Positions 35,568 to 43,653 of a stretch of 64,000 bases of DNA are shown piece after piece. The notes beneath the pieces were generated by a model. That model worked only from the letters and a program-made list of their open reading frames with translations, was not told the origin of the DNA and did no database searches. The stretch is taken from positions 434,001 to 498,000 of the forward strand of contig SAKE01000001.1 of assembly GCA_004017275.1 (NCBI GenBank), in the 5' to 3' direction. The position numbers and the translations under genes are program-made. Position 1 is the first letter of the stretch; the number at the start of each line of letters is the position of its first letter. This DNA is from Mesorhizobium sp. (GTDB lineage: Bacteria > Pseudomonadota > Alphaproteobacteria > Rhizobiales > Rhizobiaceae).

Positions 35568-36887
35568 CTAGAGCTTGCCGGCGTCCTGGAGGATTTGCGT
35601 CGCCTTGGCGGCGGCTTCATCCAGTGCCTGCTTCGAGGTCTTGTCGCCGAGGATCGCCGCCTGCAGTTCGGGATAGACGGCGTTCGAGATCTCGATCCAC
35701 TCAGGCGTCTGCGGCACGGCAAAGGCGTGCGTGGCCTCTTCCTGGAAGGCGGTAAGAACCTCCTTCTTGTAAGGATCGTTCTCGGCCTGCTTCAGGTCCC
35801 AGTCCCAGACCGCGGTGCGGGTCGGCAGCGGGCCAGCTGCGGCCTCGAGCTTCTGGCTGTCCTCGTTGGTCAGCCACCACACCAGCGAGGCCGCGGCCTC
35901 CTTGTTCGGGCAATTCTCGGTCACCGAGAAGCCATGGAAACCGGACCAGCCGGTGCGCTTGCCCGACGAGCCCTTCGGCGCAACCTTGACGCCGACATTG
36001 CCGGCGACCTTCGACGACTTCGAATCGTTGAAGAAGCCGGCCCAGCCCGGCCAGTCCAGGTTGATGGCGACGGTGCCCGAGGCAAAGCCCTGGCCGAGAT
36101 CGTCCCAGAGATAGTTGGTGGTTCCGGCAGGCACCGCCTTGGCCTTGTAGAGGTTGACGAACCAGTCGAGCGCGCGGATGCCGGCCTCGGAATTGAAGAC
36201 CGGCTTGCCGTCCTTGTCGAGATATTCGCCGCCCTCGGCGACGACCATCTCGTAGAAGCGGCCGTTGATCGCCTCTTCCTTGCCGGCAAACTGCGTGCCG
36301 TAGAAATTGGGCGGGTTGGAGAAGAATTCGGCCTGGTCGGTGACTTCCTTCCAGGTGTCCGGCGGCACCAGGTCATAGCCGTATTTAGCCTTGAACTTGG
36401 TCTTGTTGTCGGCGTTTTCGTACAGGCTCTTCTGGTAGTAGAGTGCCGAGACGTCGAACTGAGCGCGCGGCAGCATCTCCAGCTTGCCGTCGATGGTTGC
36501 CGACGTGATCGTCGAGGGCACGAAAGCGTCGATCTCTTCCTTGGGCAGCAATTTGCTGAGGTCGGTGTAGAGGCCCGTATATTGCGGCGCGAAAGACGAA
36601 TGGTTCCAGCCGACGCACCAGTTGGTGCTGCCCGAAGCGATGTCGGACTTGAGCTCCTTGTCGATGTCGAAGCCGTTCTTCTTGGTCAGGATGTTGACCT
36701 TGGCGCCCGTCGCCTTCTCCCATTCGGGAATGCGCTCATAGAGCTTTTCATATTGCTGGCCGCCGATCAGCTTCACGTCGACGGTCACGCCTTCGAACTC
36801 GCCGGGCAGGTCGCCGGCAAGGGCCGCGCTTGCACCTGACGCAAGCAGCAATGCGCCGGCGGATACGCCGGAAAGCAGTCTGTTCAT
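35568..36887 (-). CDS. Periplasmic sugar-binding protein, CUT1 family
   Basis: A 439-residue extracellular solute-binding protein of the MalE-like group with a Sec signal peptide of about 24 residues ending ALA before GDLPGE. TDLSKLLPKEEIDAF, PPDTWKEVTDQAEFF and GFHGFSVTENCPNKEAA are typical. AGGGAGGA precedes the ATG at 36887. It is the first gene of the eight-gene operon divergent from the IclR regulator, so sugar uptake and catabolism are expressed together. The ligand is unknown. Confidence 0.9.
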   Translation of the reverse strand: MNRLLSGVSAGALLLASGASAALAGDLPGEFEGVTVDVKLIGGQQYEKLYERIPEWEKATGAKVNILTKKNGFDIDKELKSDIASGSTNWCVGWNHSSFAPQYTGLYTDLSKLLPKEEIDAFVPSTITSATIDGKLEMLPRAQFDVSALYYQKSLYENADNKTKFKAKYGYDLVPPDTWKEVTDQAEFFSNPPNFYGTQFAGKEEAINGRFYEMVVAEGGEYLDKDGKPVFNSEAGIRALDWFVNLYKAKAVPAGTTNYLWDDLGQGFASGTVAINLDWPGWAGFFNDSKSSKVAGNVGVKVAPKGSSGKRTGWSGFHGFSVTENCPNKEAAASLVWWLTNEDSQKLEAAAGPLPTRTAVWDWDLKQAENDPYKKEVLTAFQEEATHAFAVPQTPEWIEISNAVYPELQAAILGDKTSKQALDEAAAKATQILQDAGKL

Positions 36888-36952
36888 TGGTATCCTCCCT
36901 TGGTGCCGCCTCGGCGGCGACCGCAACTCGTCTGATGACAACAAGTGCTACA

Positions 36953-37029
36953 TTCATATACAAACAAAACATTCATTGGCACGTCAAGGCGAAATTTGTT
37001 TCCGCCAGCCGTGTTTCTGCGTATATGAA
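36953..37029. promoter_or_regulatory. Separated inverted repeat in the binding-protein/iclR divergent promoter region
   Basis: TTCATATAC (36953-36961) and its exact complement GTATATGAA (37021-37029) flank 59 bases. CATTCAT also occurs twice (36951 and 36970). They may be paired operators for the IclR protein or A+T-rich promoter elements of the two divergent units. Confidence 0.4.
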
Positions 37030-37056
37030 GGGTGAAATTCACTGGAGGGATGAGCC

Positions 37057-37842
37057 ATGGACGACAGCGAAGAGGAGCGCTATCGCGCGCCGGCGCTCGA
37101 CAAGGGGCTCGACATCCTCGAATTGCTGGCGGGCGTCGACGGCGGCCTGACCCAAGCCGAAATCGCCAAGAAGCTCGACCGCAGTCCCAATGAATTCTAC
37201 CGCATGCTCGACCGGCTGGTGCGGCGCGGCTATGTCACAAGGCTTGACGGCGATCGTTACTCGCTGACGCTCAAGCTGTTCGGCCTGGCGCAATTGCACG
37301 CTCCGGTGCGACGGCTGGTCTCCTACGCCACGCCGCTGATGCGCGAACTCGCAGAGACTTCGCAACAAGCCAATCAACTCGTTGTTTTTGATCGCGGTTC
37401 TGCCGTCGTCATCGGTCAGCAGGAAGCACCGAACTACTGGGGCATATCGATCCGGGTCGGCTCCCATATCAGCTTGTTCGATACCGGCTCGGGGCATGTT
37501 CTGCTCGCCTTCCGCTCACCGGAAGAGCGCCAGATGATGATTTCCGAGCACGTCCGCAGCACCGACAAGACGGCGCAATCGGCCGAGTTCTTCACCCGGC
37601 TCGACCAGATTCGCGATCGTGGTTACGAGATGATGGCCTCGATGCAGACCGCCGGCGTCTTCAACCTGTCGGCGCCGGTGCGCAGTTCCGACGGCAAGGC
37701 GATCGCGGCGCTGTCGATTCCCTACATCACGGTGGTCAACGCGCCTTCCGCGCCCGACATCACCAGGACGATCGAACTGCTGCTGGCAACGTGTGAAAAG
37801 CTGTCGCACCTTGCCGGCTCTGCGGTCGGTTCATCGGCATGA
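37057..37842 (+). CDS. IclR-family transcriptional regulator
   Basis: A 261-residue protein with an N-terminal winged helix (ALDKGLDILELLAG through EIAKKLDRSPNEFYRMLDRL, residues about 10-60) and the C-terminal IclR ligand domain with SFAPVRSSDG-like segment SAPVRSSDGKAIAALSIP. The ATG at 37057 has GGAGGG upstream. It is divergent from the sugar operon and directly before the lactonase gene, so both units are probably its targets. The ligand is likely an acid intermediate, as is common in the family. Confidence 0.9.
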   Translation: MDDSEEERYRAPALDKGLDILELLAGVDGGLTQAEIAKKLDRSPNEFYRMLDRLVRRGYVTRLDGDRYSLTLKLFGLAQLHAPVRRLVSYATPLMRELAETSQQANQLVVFDRGSAVVIGQQEAPNYWGISIRVGSHISLFDTGSGHVLLAFRSPEERQMMISEHVRSTDKTAQSAEFFTRLDQIRDRGYEMMASMQTAGVFNLSAPVRSSDGKAIAALSIPYITVVNAPSAPDITRTIELLLATCEKLSHLAGSAVGSSA

Positions 37843-37865
37843 ATTCTTATTTGAATGAAGAATTC
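37841..37865. promoter_or_regulatory. Perfect inverted repeat before the lactonase gene
   Basis: GAATTCTT, nine bases, then AAGAATTC, starting on the iclR stop codon and 43 bases before the lactonase start. Position and symmetry suit an operator of the IclR protein; a transcript hairpin is the alternative. Confidence 0.5.
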
Positions 37866-37907
37866 CTCCGTGAGATGATTTGAAAAGCCGGAGGGAGGAG
37901 CCTCACC

Positions 37908-38747
37908 ATGATCGTCGACACCCATCTGCATCTCATCGCCCGTTCGGCCTTGCGCTATCCCTGGCTCACCGGCGTGCCGGCGCTCAACCGCGATTTTTCC
38001 TATGAGGAATACGCCGTGGAGGCACACCGCGTCGGCGTCGGGCGCGTGCTGCATATGGAGGTCGATGTCGATCCGGCCGACATCGAGGCCGAGACCGCTC
38101 GTGTCGAGGGGCTGTCACGGCAACCCGGCAGCATGCTGACGGGGGTGATAGCGTCATGCCGTCCTGAGCAAGGGGACTTCGCGGCCTATCTCGAACGGCA
38201 GCGGGCGAACCCGTTCGTGAAAGGCTTTCGCCGCGTCCTCCATGTCGTGCCGGACGAGCTCTCGGAAGGCGCGCTGTTCCGGGACAACATCAAGCGGCTT
38301 GGCGGCACCGGCCTGACCTTCGATCTCGTCGTGCTGCCGCACCAGATTCCCAAGGCGATCGCGCTTGCAGACCTCGCGCCCGATGTCCAGTTCGTCCTCG
38401 ACCATTGCGGCGTCCCCGACATCAAAGGCAATGGCGAACATCCATGGCGCGAACACATGAGCGAGATCGCGCGCCGCCCGAATGTCATGGCCAAGATTTC
38501 CGGTGTCGTCGCCTATGCCGATGCCGGCAGCTGGACGGCCGAGACGCTGCGACCTTACGTCGAGCACACCATCAAATCATTCGGCTGGGACCGCGTCGTC
38601 TGGGGCAGCGACTGGCCGGTCTGCACGCTTGGCGGCGGCCTGTCGACCTGGGTCGCGGCGACCCATGCGCTGCTCTCAGGCTGCAGCATCTCCGAACGCG
38701 ACAGGCTGTTGTCCGGGAATGCCCGCAAACTCTGGCGGCTCGGCTAG
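37908..38747 (+). CDS. Amidohydrolase-family sugar lactonase
   Basis: A 279-residue COG3618-type amidohydrolase. Metal-site candidates are the HxH of IVDTHLHLI (residues 5-7), the His of FVLDHCGVPD, and the Asp of VVWGSDWPV near the C-terminus. Family members hydrolyse L-fucono-, L-rhamnono- and related 1,4-lactones or 2-pyrone-4,6-dicarboxylate. CGGAGGGAGGAG upstream gives strong translation. It would open the lactone made by the Gfo/Idh/MocA enzyme for the mandelate-racemase-type enzyme. Its stop overlaps the convergent gene at 38744 by four bases. Confidence 0.85.
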   Translation: MIVDTHLHLIARSALRYPWLTGVPALNRDFSYEEYAVEAHRVGVGRVLHMEVDVDPADIEAETARVEGLSRQPGSMLTGVIASCRPEQGDFAAYLERQRANPFVKGFRRVLHVVPDELSEGALFRDNIKRLGGTGLTFDLVVLPHQIPKAIALADLAPDVQFVLDHCGVPDIKGNGEHPWREHMSEIARRPNVMAKISGVVAYADAGSWTAETLRPYVEHTIKSFGWDRVVWGSDWPVCTLGGGLSTWVAATHALLSGCSISERDRLLSGNARKLWRLG

Positions 38748-39892
38748 CCCGGCTGCGCCAGGATACTTTCCCGAAACAGGCGATTGAGATCGGCAACGAC
38801 TTCGGCGCCTTTGTGCCGGGAAGTCATGCCGGAAAGGATGCGGTCGGATGCCGCCTGCTGGAACGCCATGTAGCCGTCATGGCGCGGCCGCACCCACGCG
38901 CCTTCCAGCGTCGCGCGCGTATCCCGATAGAAATTGCCGGTCGCTTCATTGACGGCCCGGTCTTCCCAGGCGGCTGCATGACCGGGCTGACCGCCGGCGG
39001 CGGCGTAAGGACCGCGCTGGACATCGCCGCTCGCGACCCAGTAGGCGAAATCGATGGCGGCATCTCTGGCCTTGGAAAAGGCGGACACTGCTATTCCTGT
39101 GCCGCCAAGTGCCGAACCGATCGGACCTCTGGCGCCGATGACGGGGATATCAGCAAAGGCCAGCCGTTGCGTTCGAAACCCAGCCATCGCATAGGAGACA
39201 TAGCCGTAGATCAATGGCGCGCAAACGATCCGGGAATCGGCTTCCGTCATACGCTCCGAGACGGCAATAGGATCCATCTCGAAACACGCCGGATCGACGA
39301 GCGCGGCAATCTCGCGCATCGCCTCGAAGACGTCGCTGCCGGCCTCGATGTCGATGAGATCGTGGGATGGATCGGTGGCGCAGGAATGGCCGAGATTGCC
39401 GGCAAGCGTGTAGAACACCATCAGCACGTGGGGCGGTCGCAGCGGCAGCAGCACACGGCCTTGCCGGGCGAGGTCGAGCACCTCGCTCCAGCGTGTCGGC
39501 GGCGCATCGAGCGCGTCCGGCCGCCATGCCTGGACTTGGCTGGCCGCATCGACAGGGAAGGCCCACTGCCGCCCTTGCCAATTGTAGCTCGGGCAGGATT
39601 GGCCGACGCTGCCCGAGGCAAGGGCTGCGCGCTCCGCCTCGCGGCCGGCGACATCCAGCGGCTCGAGGCAGCGCTCAGCCGTAATCTGGCCGACATGCGG
39701 GTGGTCGATGACGATCAAATCGTAGGCGCGCGCGAGTTCCTCGACCGGGAAGGATTCGAAATCCTGCAGCGAGCGCTTGTCCCATTCGATGGCGATGCCG
39801 GTCTTCTGGTTCCATAGCGATGAGCAGGCGACCATCGGGTCGTAGCCGCGTGGATGGCTCCAGGTCATGCCCTTGAGTGTGGGCACGCTCAC
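38744..39892 (-). CDS. Solute-binding-protein-like protein without a signal peptide
   Basis: A 382-residue protein related to family 1 extracellular solute-binding proteins (WSEVLDLARQGRVLLPL, YAAAGGQPGH, LNRLFRESI). The chosen GTG start at 39892 overlaps the stop of the CoA-transferase gene as GTGA and places VPTLKGMTWSHPRGYDP at the N-terminus; there is no hydrophobic leader or lipobox. A cytoplasmic location is therefore predicted, which is odd for this fold. No permease gene accompanies it here. It may be an intracellular binding or enzyme-like derivative serving the CoA-transferase/MaoC step. Function is unknown. Confidence 0.75.
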   Translation of the reverse strand: MSVPTLKGMTWSHPRGYDPMVACSSLWNQKTGIAIEWDKRSLQDFESFPVEELARAYDLIVIDHPHVGQITAERCLEPLDVAGREAERAALASGSVGQSCPSYNWQGRQWAFPVDAASQVQAWRPDALDAPPTRWSEVLDLARQGRVLLPLRPPHVLMVFYTLAGNLGHSCATDPSHDLIDIEAGSDVFEAMREIAALVDPACFEMDPIAVSERMTEADSRIVCAPLIYGYVSYAMAGFRTQRLAFADIPVIGARGPIGSALGGTGIAVSAFSKARDAAIDFAYWVASGDVQRGPYAAAGGQPGHAAAWEDRAVNEATGNFYRDTRATLEGAWVRPRHDGYMAFQQAASDRILSGMTSRHKGAEVVADLNRLFRESILAQPG

Positions 39893-41049
39893 AGGCCGAA
39901 CTCCTCGCGGATTGCAGCACTGTGCTCGCCGATGCGGGGCGCCGCCCGATCGACCTTGGCTCTGATGCCATCGACCCGGAGCGGCGAACTGGTGGTGAGG
40001 ATCGAGACGTCGTCCTCGCGCGTCACCGTCTGCAGCATGTCGAGCGACCGAAACCCCTCGCTCGCCAGCATCTCCGGCCAGGTCAGCACCCTGGCGCACC
40101 AGATGTCGGCCGGCTCCAGGATATCAAGCCACTCGTCAATGGTCCTGGTGGCGATCCTCTGCGCGATGATCGCCTTGATGTCATCGCGCGCCGTGAACCA
40201 GGATGCCGGCTTGTCGCGGTAGGGTGCGAGTTCGCTGAGCGACAGCAGATCGGCCAGCTTGGGGATCGGCGTCATGGCGATGGCGAGGTAGCCGTCCTTG
40301 GCCGGGTAGACACCGTAAGGCGCCGACAAATAGGCATGCGCACTGCGGAAGCTGGAGCGCCTGGGCAAGCGGCGGCCGTCATTGAGATGCGTGGTCAGCA
40401 CTTCGAACTGGAAATCGACCAGCGCTTCCAGGAGGCTGGTTTCGATATGGCTGCCCTGGCCGGTGATGCCGCGCCGCACGAGTGCGGCCAGTATGCCTTG
40501 CGCGCAGGCGGCACCGGCCAGCATGTCGCCGATGGCAAGACCGAACGGTACCGGCCCCTGGTCCTCGTCGCCATTCAGCCACATCACGCCGGAACGCGCC
40601 TGCGCCAGCAGGTCCTGGCCGGGCCGCTTGACCCATGGCCCGTCCTCGCCATACCCGCTGATCGAGGCATAGACGAGCCGGGGGTTGATCTTGCGGACAG
40701 CTTCGTAGTCCAAGCCGAGCCGCTCGATGACGCCCGGCCGGAAATTCTGGATCAGCACATCGGTCTTGGCCAGAAGGCCGCGCAGTGCCTCGAGATCGGC
40801 CTCGTTCTTGAGGTCGATGGCAAGACTTTCCTTGGCCCGGTTTATGGCATGAAAGATCGTTGAATCGCCGCCGATCTCGGTATCGCTGAGATAGAGCCGG
40901 CGCGACAGGTCGCCGCCATCCGGACGCTCGATCTTGATGACGCGGGCGCCGAGGTCGAGCAGCCTGAGCGAGCAGTAGGGTCCCGACAGGAACTGGCTCA
41001 TGTCGACGACGATGAGACCGGCGAGCGGCAATTCGGTTGCTGCCGGCAT
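39889..41049 (-). CDS. Class III CoA-transferase (CaiB/BaiF family)
   Basis: A 386-residue protein with the family signature early (LIVVDMSQFLSGPYCSLRLLDLGARVIKIE, seen in part at residues 12-40), the catalytic Asp in FGLAIGDMLAGA region and GQGSHIETSLLEAL. Members move CoA between carboxylic acids through an aspartyl-CoA intermediate. Two bases separate it from the MaoC gene upstream and its stop overlaps the gene downstream. It implies that an acid from the island's pathway is activated to a CoA thioester. Confidence 0.88.
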   Translation of the reverse strand: MPAATELPLAGLIVVDMSQFLSGPYCSLRLLDLGARVIKIERPDGGDLSRRLYLSDTEIGGDSTIFHAINRAKESLAIDLKNEADLEALRGLLAKTDVLIQNFRPGVIERLGLDYEAVRKINPRLVYASISGYGEDGPWVKRPGQDLLAQARSGVMWLNGDEDQGPVPFGLAIGDMLAGAACAQGILAALVRRGITGQGSHIETSLLEALVDFQFEVLTTHLNDGRRLPRRSSFRSAHAYLSAPYGVYPAKDGYLAIAMTPIPKLADLLSLSELAPYRDKPASWFTARDDIKAIIAQRIATRTIDEWLDILEPADIWCARVLTWPEMLASEGFRSLDMLQTVTREDDVSILTTSSPLRVDGIRAKVDRAAPRIGEHSAAIREEFGL

Positions 41050-41051
41050 TT

Positions 41052-41603
41052 CTATTTCTCCGTCTTGCCGACAAAATCGGCCGGGTTGCGGTACTTCACC
41101 GTCTGCAGATGCTCGCAATAGAGAACGAGCTCGCCTTCGCCCTTGAACACCTCGTAGCTAGCGCGGATCAGCCCCATCTCCTTGTAGCGGGGCTTCTTGT
41201 CGAGGTTGGAGCGGATCGAATAGATCGTGTCGCCAATGAAGACAGGCTTTATGAAGCGGAGCTTGTCATAGCCATAGGAAAAGGCGTTGATACAGTTGGT
41301 GGCAACCAACCCCAGGCCCGCCGAAAAGACGAAAGCGCCGGCGATCAGCCGCTTGCCGAAAATGCCTTCGCTCTCGGCAAACATCTGGTCCTGCACATAG
41401 GGGTGGATGTCGAGCACCAGCGTGTTGAACAAATGGCTGTCGCCTTCGGCCATGGTGCGTCGCAACGAGCGGATTTTTTGCCCAACTGGCCAATCTTCGT
41501 AGAACCAGTTTTCTGCGTTCCACACCGGCAGCGCGGCATGGTCCGCCGGCATGTTCTTGAGGTGCGTCGAGGCAACGCCGACGGTGGGCGCGAGGTCGCT
41601 CAT
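41052..41603 (-). CDS. MaoC-like hydratase/dehydratase, second copy
   Basis: A 183-residue hot-dog-fold protein with a DxxxxH-type region in [18 protein letters not shown] and the [17 protein letters not shown] and [11 protein letters not shown] segments shared with the MaoC at 29588-30040. It has a longer N-terminus and lacks the [10 protein letters not shown] stretch. The ATG at 41603 is set by GGAG six bases upstream and overlap with a short leader frame. It heads the MaoC / CoA-transferase / binding-protein-like unit and probably hydrates or dehydrates the CoA ester. Confidence 0.83.
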   Translation of the reverse strand: MSDLAPTVGVASTHLKNMPADHAALPVWNAENWFYEDWPVGQKIRSLRRTMAEGDSHLFNTLVLDIHPYVQDQMFAESEGIFGKRLIAGAFVFSAGLGLVATNCINAFSYGYDKLRFIKPVFIGDTIYSIRSNLDKKPRYKEMGLIRASYEVFKGEGELVLYCEHLQTVKYRNPADFVGKTEK

Positions 41604-41674
41604 GGCCGGCTCCGCCAGCCCTGCGTGGGGCACGTCATATCAATCGGAAAGCCTATCGAGGCGTCGAAATTCAA
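41600..41674 (-). CDS. Possible 24-codon leader peptide overlapping the MaoC start
   Basis: A TTG at 41674 has a strong GGGAGGAG five bases upstream and opens 24 codons ([20 protein letters not shown]...) that end in TGA overlapping the MaoC ATG. The strong site would otherwise have no use. It may be a translationally coupled leader, or the remains of a longer N-terminus lost by a frameshift. No homologue is known to me. Confidence 0.35.
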   Translation of the reverse strand: MNFDASIGFPIDMTCPTQGWRSRP

Positions 41675-41782
41675 GACGTCTCCTCCCGTCAATCTTCTTT
41701 TGTAAATAGTATTTTCACATATGGGGTTGTGTTGCAAGCGTGAACGGGCGAAATTTGGCTGCACCCGCGCGTCGAAGCGCCG

Positions 41783-42076
41783 ATGGGCAGGGGAGGAAAT
41801 CATGCAGACGCCGACAATCCGACGTCCCTGTCGATGACGCCGGACGGCTCGCGCATCTATGCCAATTCGCAGGTGTTCACCTGGCGCGACGGAACCGCCT
41901 CAGCCTACAGCTTCGATCGCGGTTCGAGCACGCTGACTTACCTGAACAAGCAGCCTTCGCTGGGCTGCATCAACCGCGCACAACACCATCACTCGCGACG
42001 GCACCAAGCTGCTGGTCGCCAACTGCTGCATCGAAGCCTCGGGCAAGGCTGGCCGGGGATCAAGCCTGTTGTATTG
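41783..42076 (+). pseudogene. Decayed beta-propeller lactonase fragment (6-phosphogluconolactonase-like)
   Basis: One frame reads NPTSLSMTPDGSRIYANSQ, FTWRDGTASAYSFDR and STLTYLNKQPSLGC, typical blades of the YbhE/Pgl propeller family. Near 41972 the similarity shifts frame and goes on as NTITRDGTKLLVANCCIEASGKAG, consistent with one inserted base. Only about 95 codons of a protein normally over 300 residues remain, and the end overlaps the convergent Tim44-like gene. It looks like the remnant of a lost gene, perhaps a lactonase of the neighbouring pathway. Confidence 0.7.
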
Positions 42077-43046
42077 CCGACAGCTTCCAGCTCGAGCCGT
42101 TCTCCCGCACGAATGTCCACAGCTCGGTCGTCTCTGTCGGATGGTCATCGTCGCCCTCGACGACCTTGCCGCTGGCCCGTTCGCGCGTCACGTCACGAGA
42201 TTCGTAGCGCAATGCGGCCGTGGCGTAATCGCGCTCATCCTCGCGCCAGCTTTCCGCGACGTCGGCCTGCAGCAAAGTAATGTCCGTCACCTCGTTCCTG
42301 AGACCTTTGTGGGCATTGTCGGCCAGCTCTTCCGACAGATAGGACACCATTTCTGGGGTTGTCGACCGGCGCAGGGCGGCATGGTCCTCACGCCCGAATG
42401 CTTCCTGGACATCGGTCAGCAGCTGCTGGAATGCGTCGAGATCGGTCTGGGCCAGCGTGATCTCGTCAGAACCGGTGGCCGGAGAGCCTCCGCCCGACCC
42501 GCCGCCAAAGCCGGGAATTGTGAAGGAGCCTGCAGTCTGTTGCTGGCCAGTTGCACGGTTCTCAAATCGCGAAGCCTGGCCATTGCCGGCACCGGCGAGC
42601 GCCGGCGCAGGACCACGCGCCGATTGCGAGCGGAAGAACCTGATAGCCAGCATGATCGCACCACCGATGAGCAGGGCCTGAAGCAGGAAGCCGAACATGC
42701 CGGCCAGGCCGCCGAAGCCCTGGCCCACGAGCAGGCCGATCAGGCCGCCAAGCAAGAGGCCGCGCATCATTGTTCCACCGAAGCCGCTCATGAAGCCAGG
42801 CCTCTGCGGGCCGGCCTGCGGCTGCCGGGCCGCGTTGTTCACACCAGTGTTGGGCGTCATCGAACGCTCGACCGGAGCGGTCGGCGCGGGCGCTGTCCTG
42901 GTCGGCGGTGCCGATTGGAACGTACGCATGCCACGGCTACCGAAACTGCCGCCGCGACGGGCCTCGGCGTGATCCATCGCAACCATGGAAAATGCAAGTA
43001 ACAGCCCTGCAAAGAGGGTGGCAAATCGGCTGGTGCGGGAAATCAT
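42060..43046 (-). CDS. Tim44-like domain membrane protein
   Basis: A 328-residue protein with a signal peptide or first helix at residues 8-24, a basic, Gly/Pro/Thr-rich linker (RRGGSFGSRG, TAPAPTAPV), two hydrophobic helices near residues 95-135 rich in glycine and leucine, and a C-terminal Tim44-like domain (LDAFQQLLTDVQEAF through YLSEELADNA and AESWREDERDYATAAL). Bacterial proteins of this type are membrane-anchored; their function is not settled. It is transcribed alone and its 3' end runs into the lactonase fragment. Confidence 0.85.
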   Translation of the reverse strand: MISRTSRFATLFAGLLLAFSMVAMDHAEARRGGSFGSRGMRTFQSAPPTRTAPAPTAPVERSMTPNTGVNNAARQPQAGPQRPGFMSGFGGTMMRGLLLGGLIGLLVGQGFGGLAGMFGFLLQALLIGGAIMLAIRFFRSQSARGPAPALAGAGNGQASRFENRATGQQQTAGSFTIPGFGGGSGGGSPATGSDEITLAQTDLDAFQQLLTDVQEAFGREDHAALRRSTTPEMVSYLSEELADNAHKGLRNEVTDITLLQADVAESWREDERDYATAALRYESRDVTRERASGKVVEGDDDHPTETTELWTFVRENGSSWKLSAIQQA

Positions 43047-43118
43047 CGGAGATGAACCTTTGTCGATGCGTTTCGGAAGTTTCAGCAAACGCCGGCCTGG
43101 ATGCCGGACGTTATGCCG

Positions 43119-43418
43119 TCAGTCGAACAACTCTTCGAAGAATGATTTCTTCCGCTTCGGATAGCGGTGGCCGTGCGAGCGGGAATAATCGTCATCGCGG
43201 CCCTGGCCATGTTGCTGTTGGGAAAATGCTGCCGGATTTGCCTGTGGCGCGGGCGATGCTTCCCTGCCGGAACGCTCGATGATCTTGTCGAGTTCTCCTC
43301 GATCAAGCCAGACGCCGCGGCACTGCGGACAGTAGTCGATTTCGATACCCTGGCGTTCGCTCATCACGAGAGCGACGCGGCAGGAGGGGCAAGTCATACC
43401 AAGGAGAGAAGATGTCAT
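43119..43418 (-). CDS. Small zinc-ribbon protein (zf-TFIIB family)
   Basis: A 99-residue protein with the two CxxC knuckles MTCPSCRVAL and YCPQCRGVWLDRGELDKI (residues about 8-45), the signature of zf-TFIIB proteins, followed by a low-complexity Gln/His/Arg tail ending KKSFFEELFD. The ATG at 43418 has GGAG upstream; an ATG eight codons in is possible. Its job is unknown. It lies 72 bases before the Tim44-like gene on the same strand. Confidence 0.82.
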   Translation of the reverse strand: MTSSLLGMTCPSCRVALVMSERQGIEIDYCPQCRGVWLDRGELDKIIERSGREASPAPQANPAAFSQQQHGQGRDDDYSRSHGHRYPKRKKSFFEELFD

Positions 43419-43615
43419 ACGGGGCTCCAAACCGAAAAAGAAATGAGCCCGATTGACCGAAAGAATGGAAAACGGACCCGTTAAAGCGGTCCGACATCAC
43501 AATCGCCAAAAGCGATAGTCAGAGGGGCCCGGCCCGCACGGGACAATTAGGAATGCCGCGCCGCGCCTTCAAGGGCGATATTGCCTGCGGGAATGATTTG
43601 TTCGCCATCCCTACT

Positions 43616-43653
43616 CAAATCGTCACCACGATTTCAAATCGTCACCACGATTT
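43616..43653. repeat. 19-bp tandem duplication across the stop of the alcohol dehydrogenase
   Basis: CAAATCGTCACCACGATTT occurs at 43616-43634 and again at 43635-43653, head to tail. The first copy lies after the stop and the second encodes the end GKIVVTI, so the last codons were duplicated past the stop. Confidence 0.9.

Noticed and set aside
29588..36887. Ordinary L-rhamnose catabolic operon because of the RhaM-type gene
   Set aside because: No rhamnose isomerase, rhamnulokinase or aldolase is present; the mutarotase family also serves other sugars.
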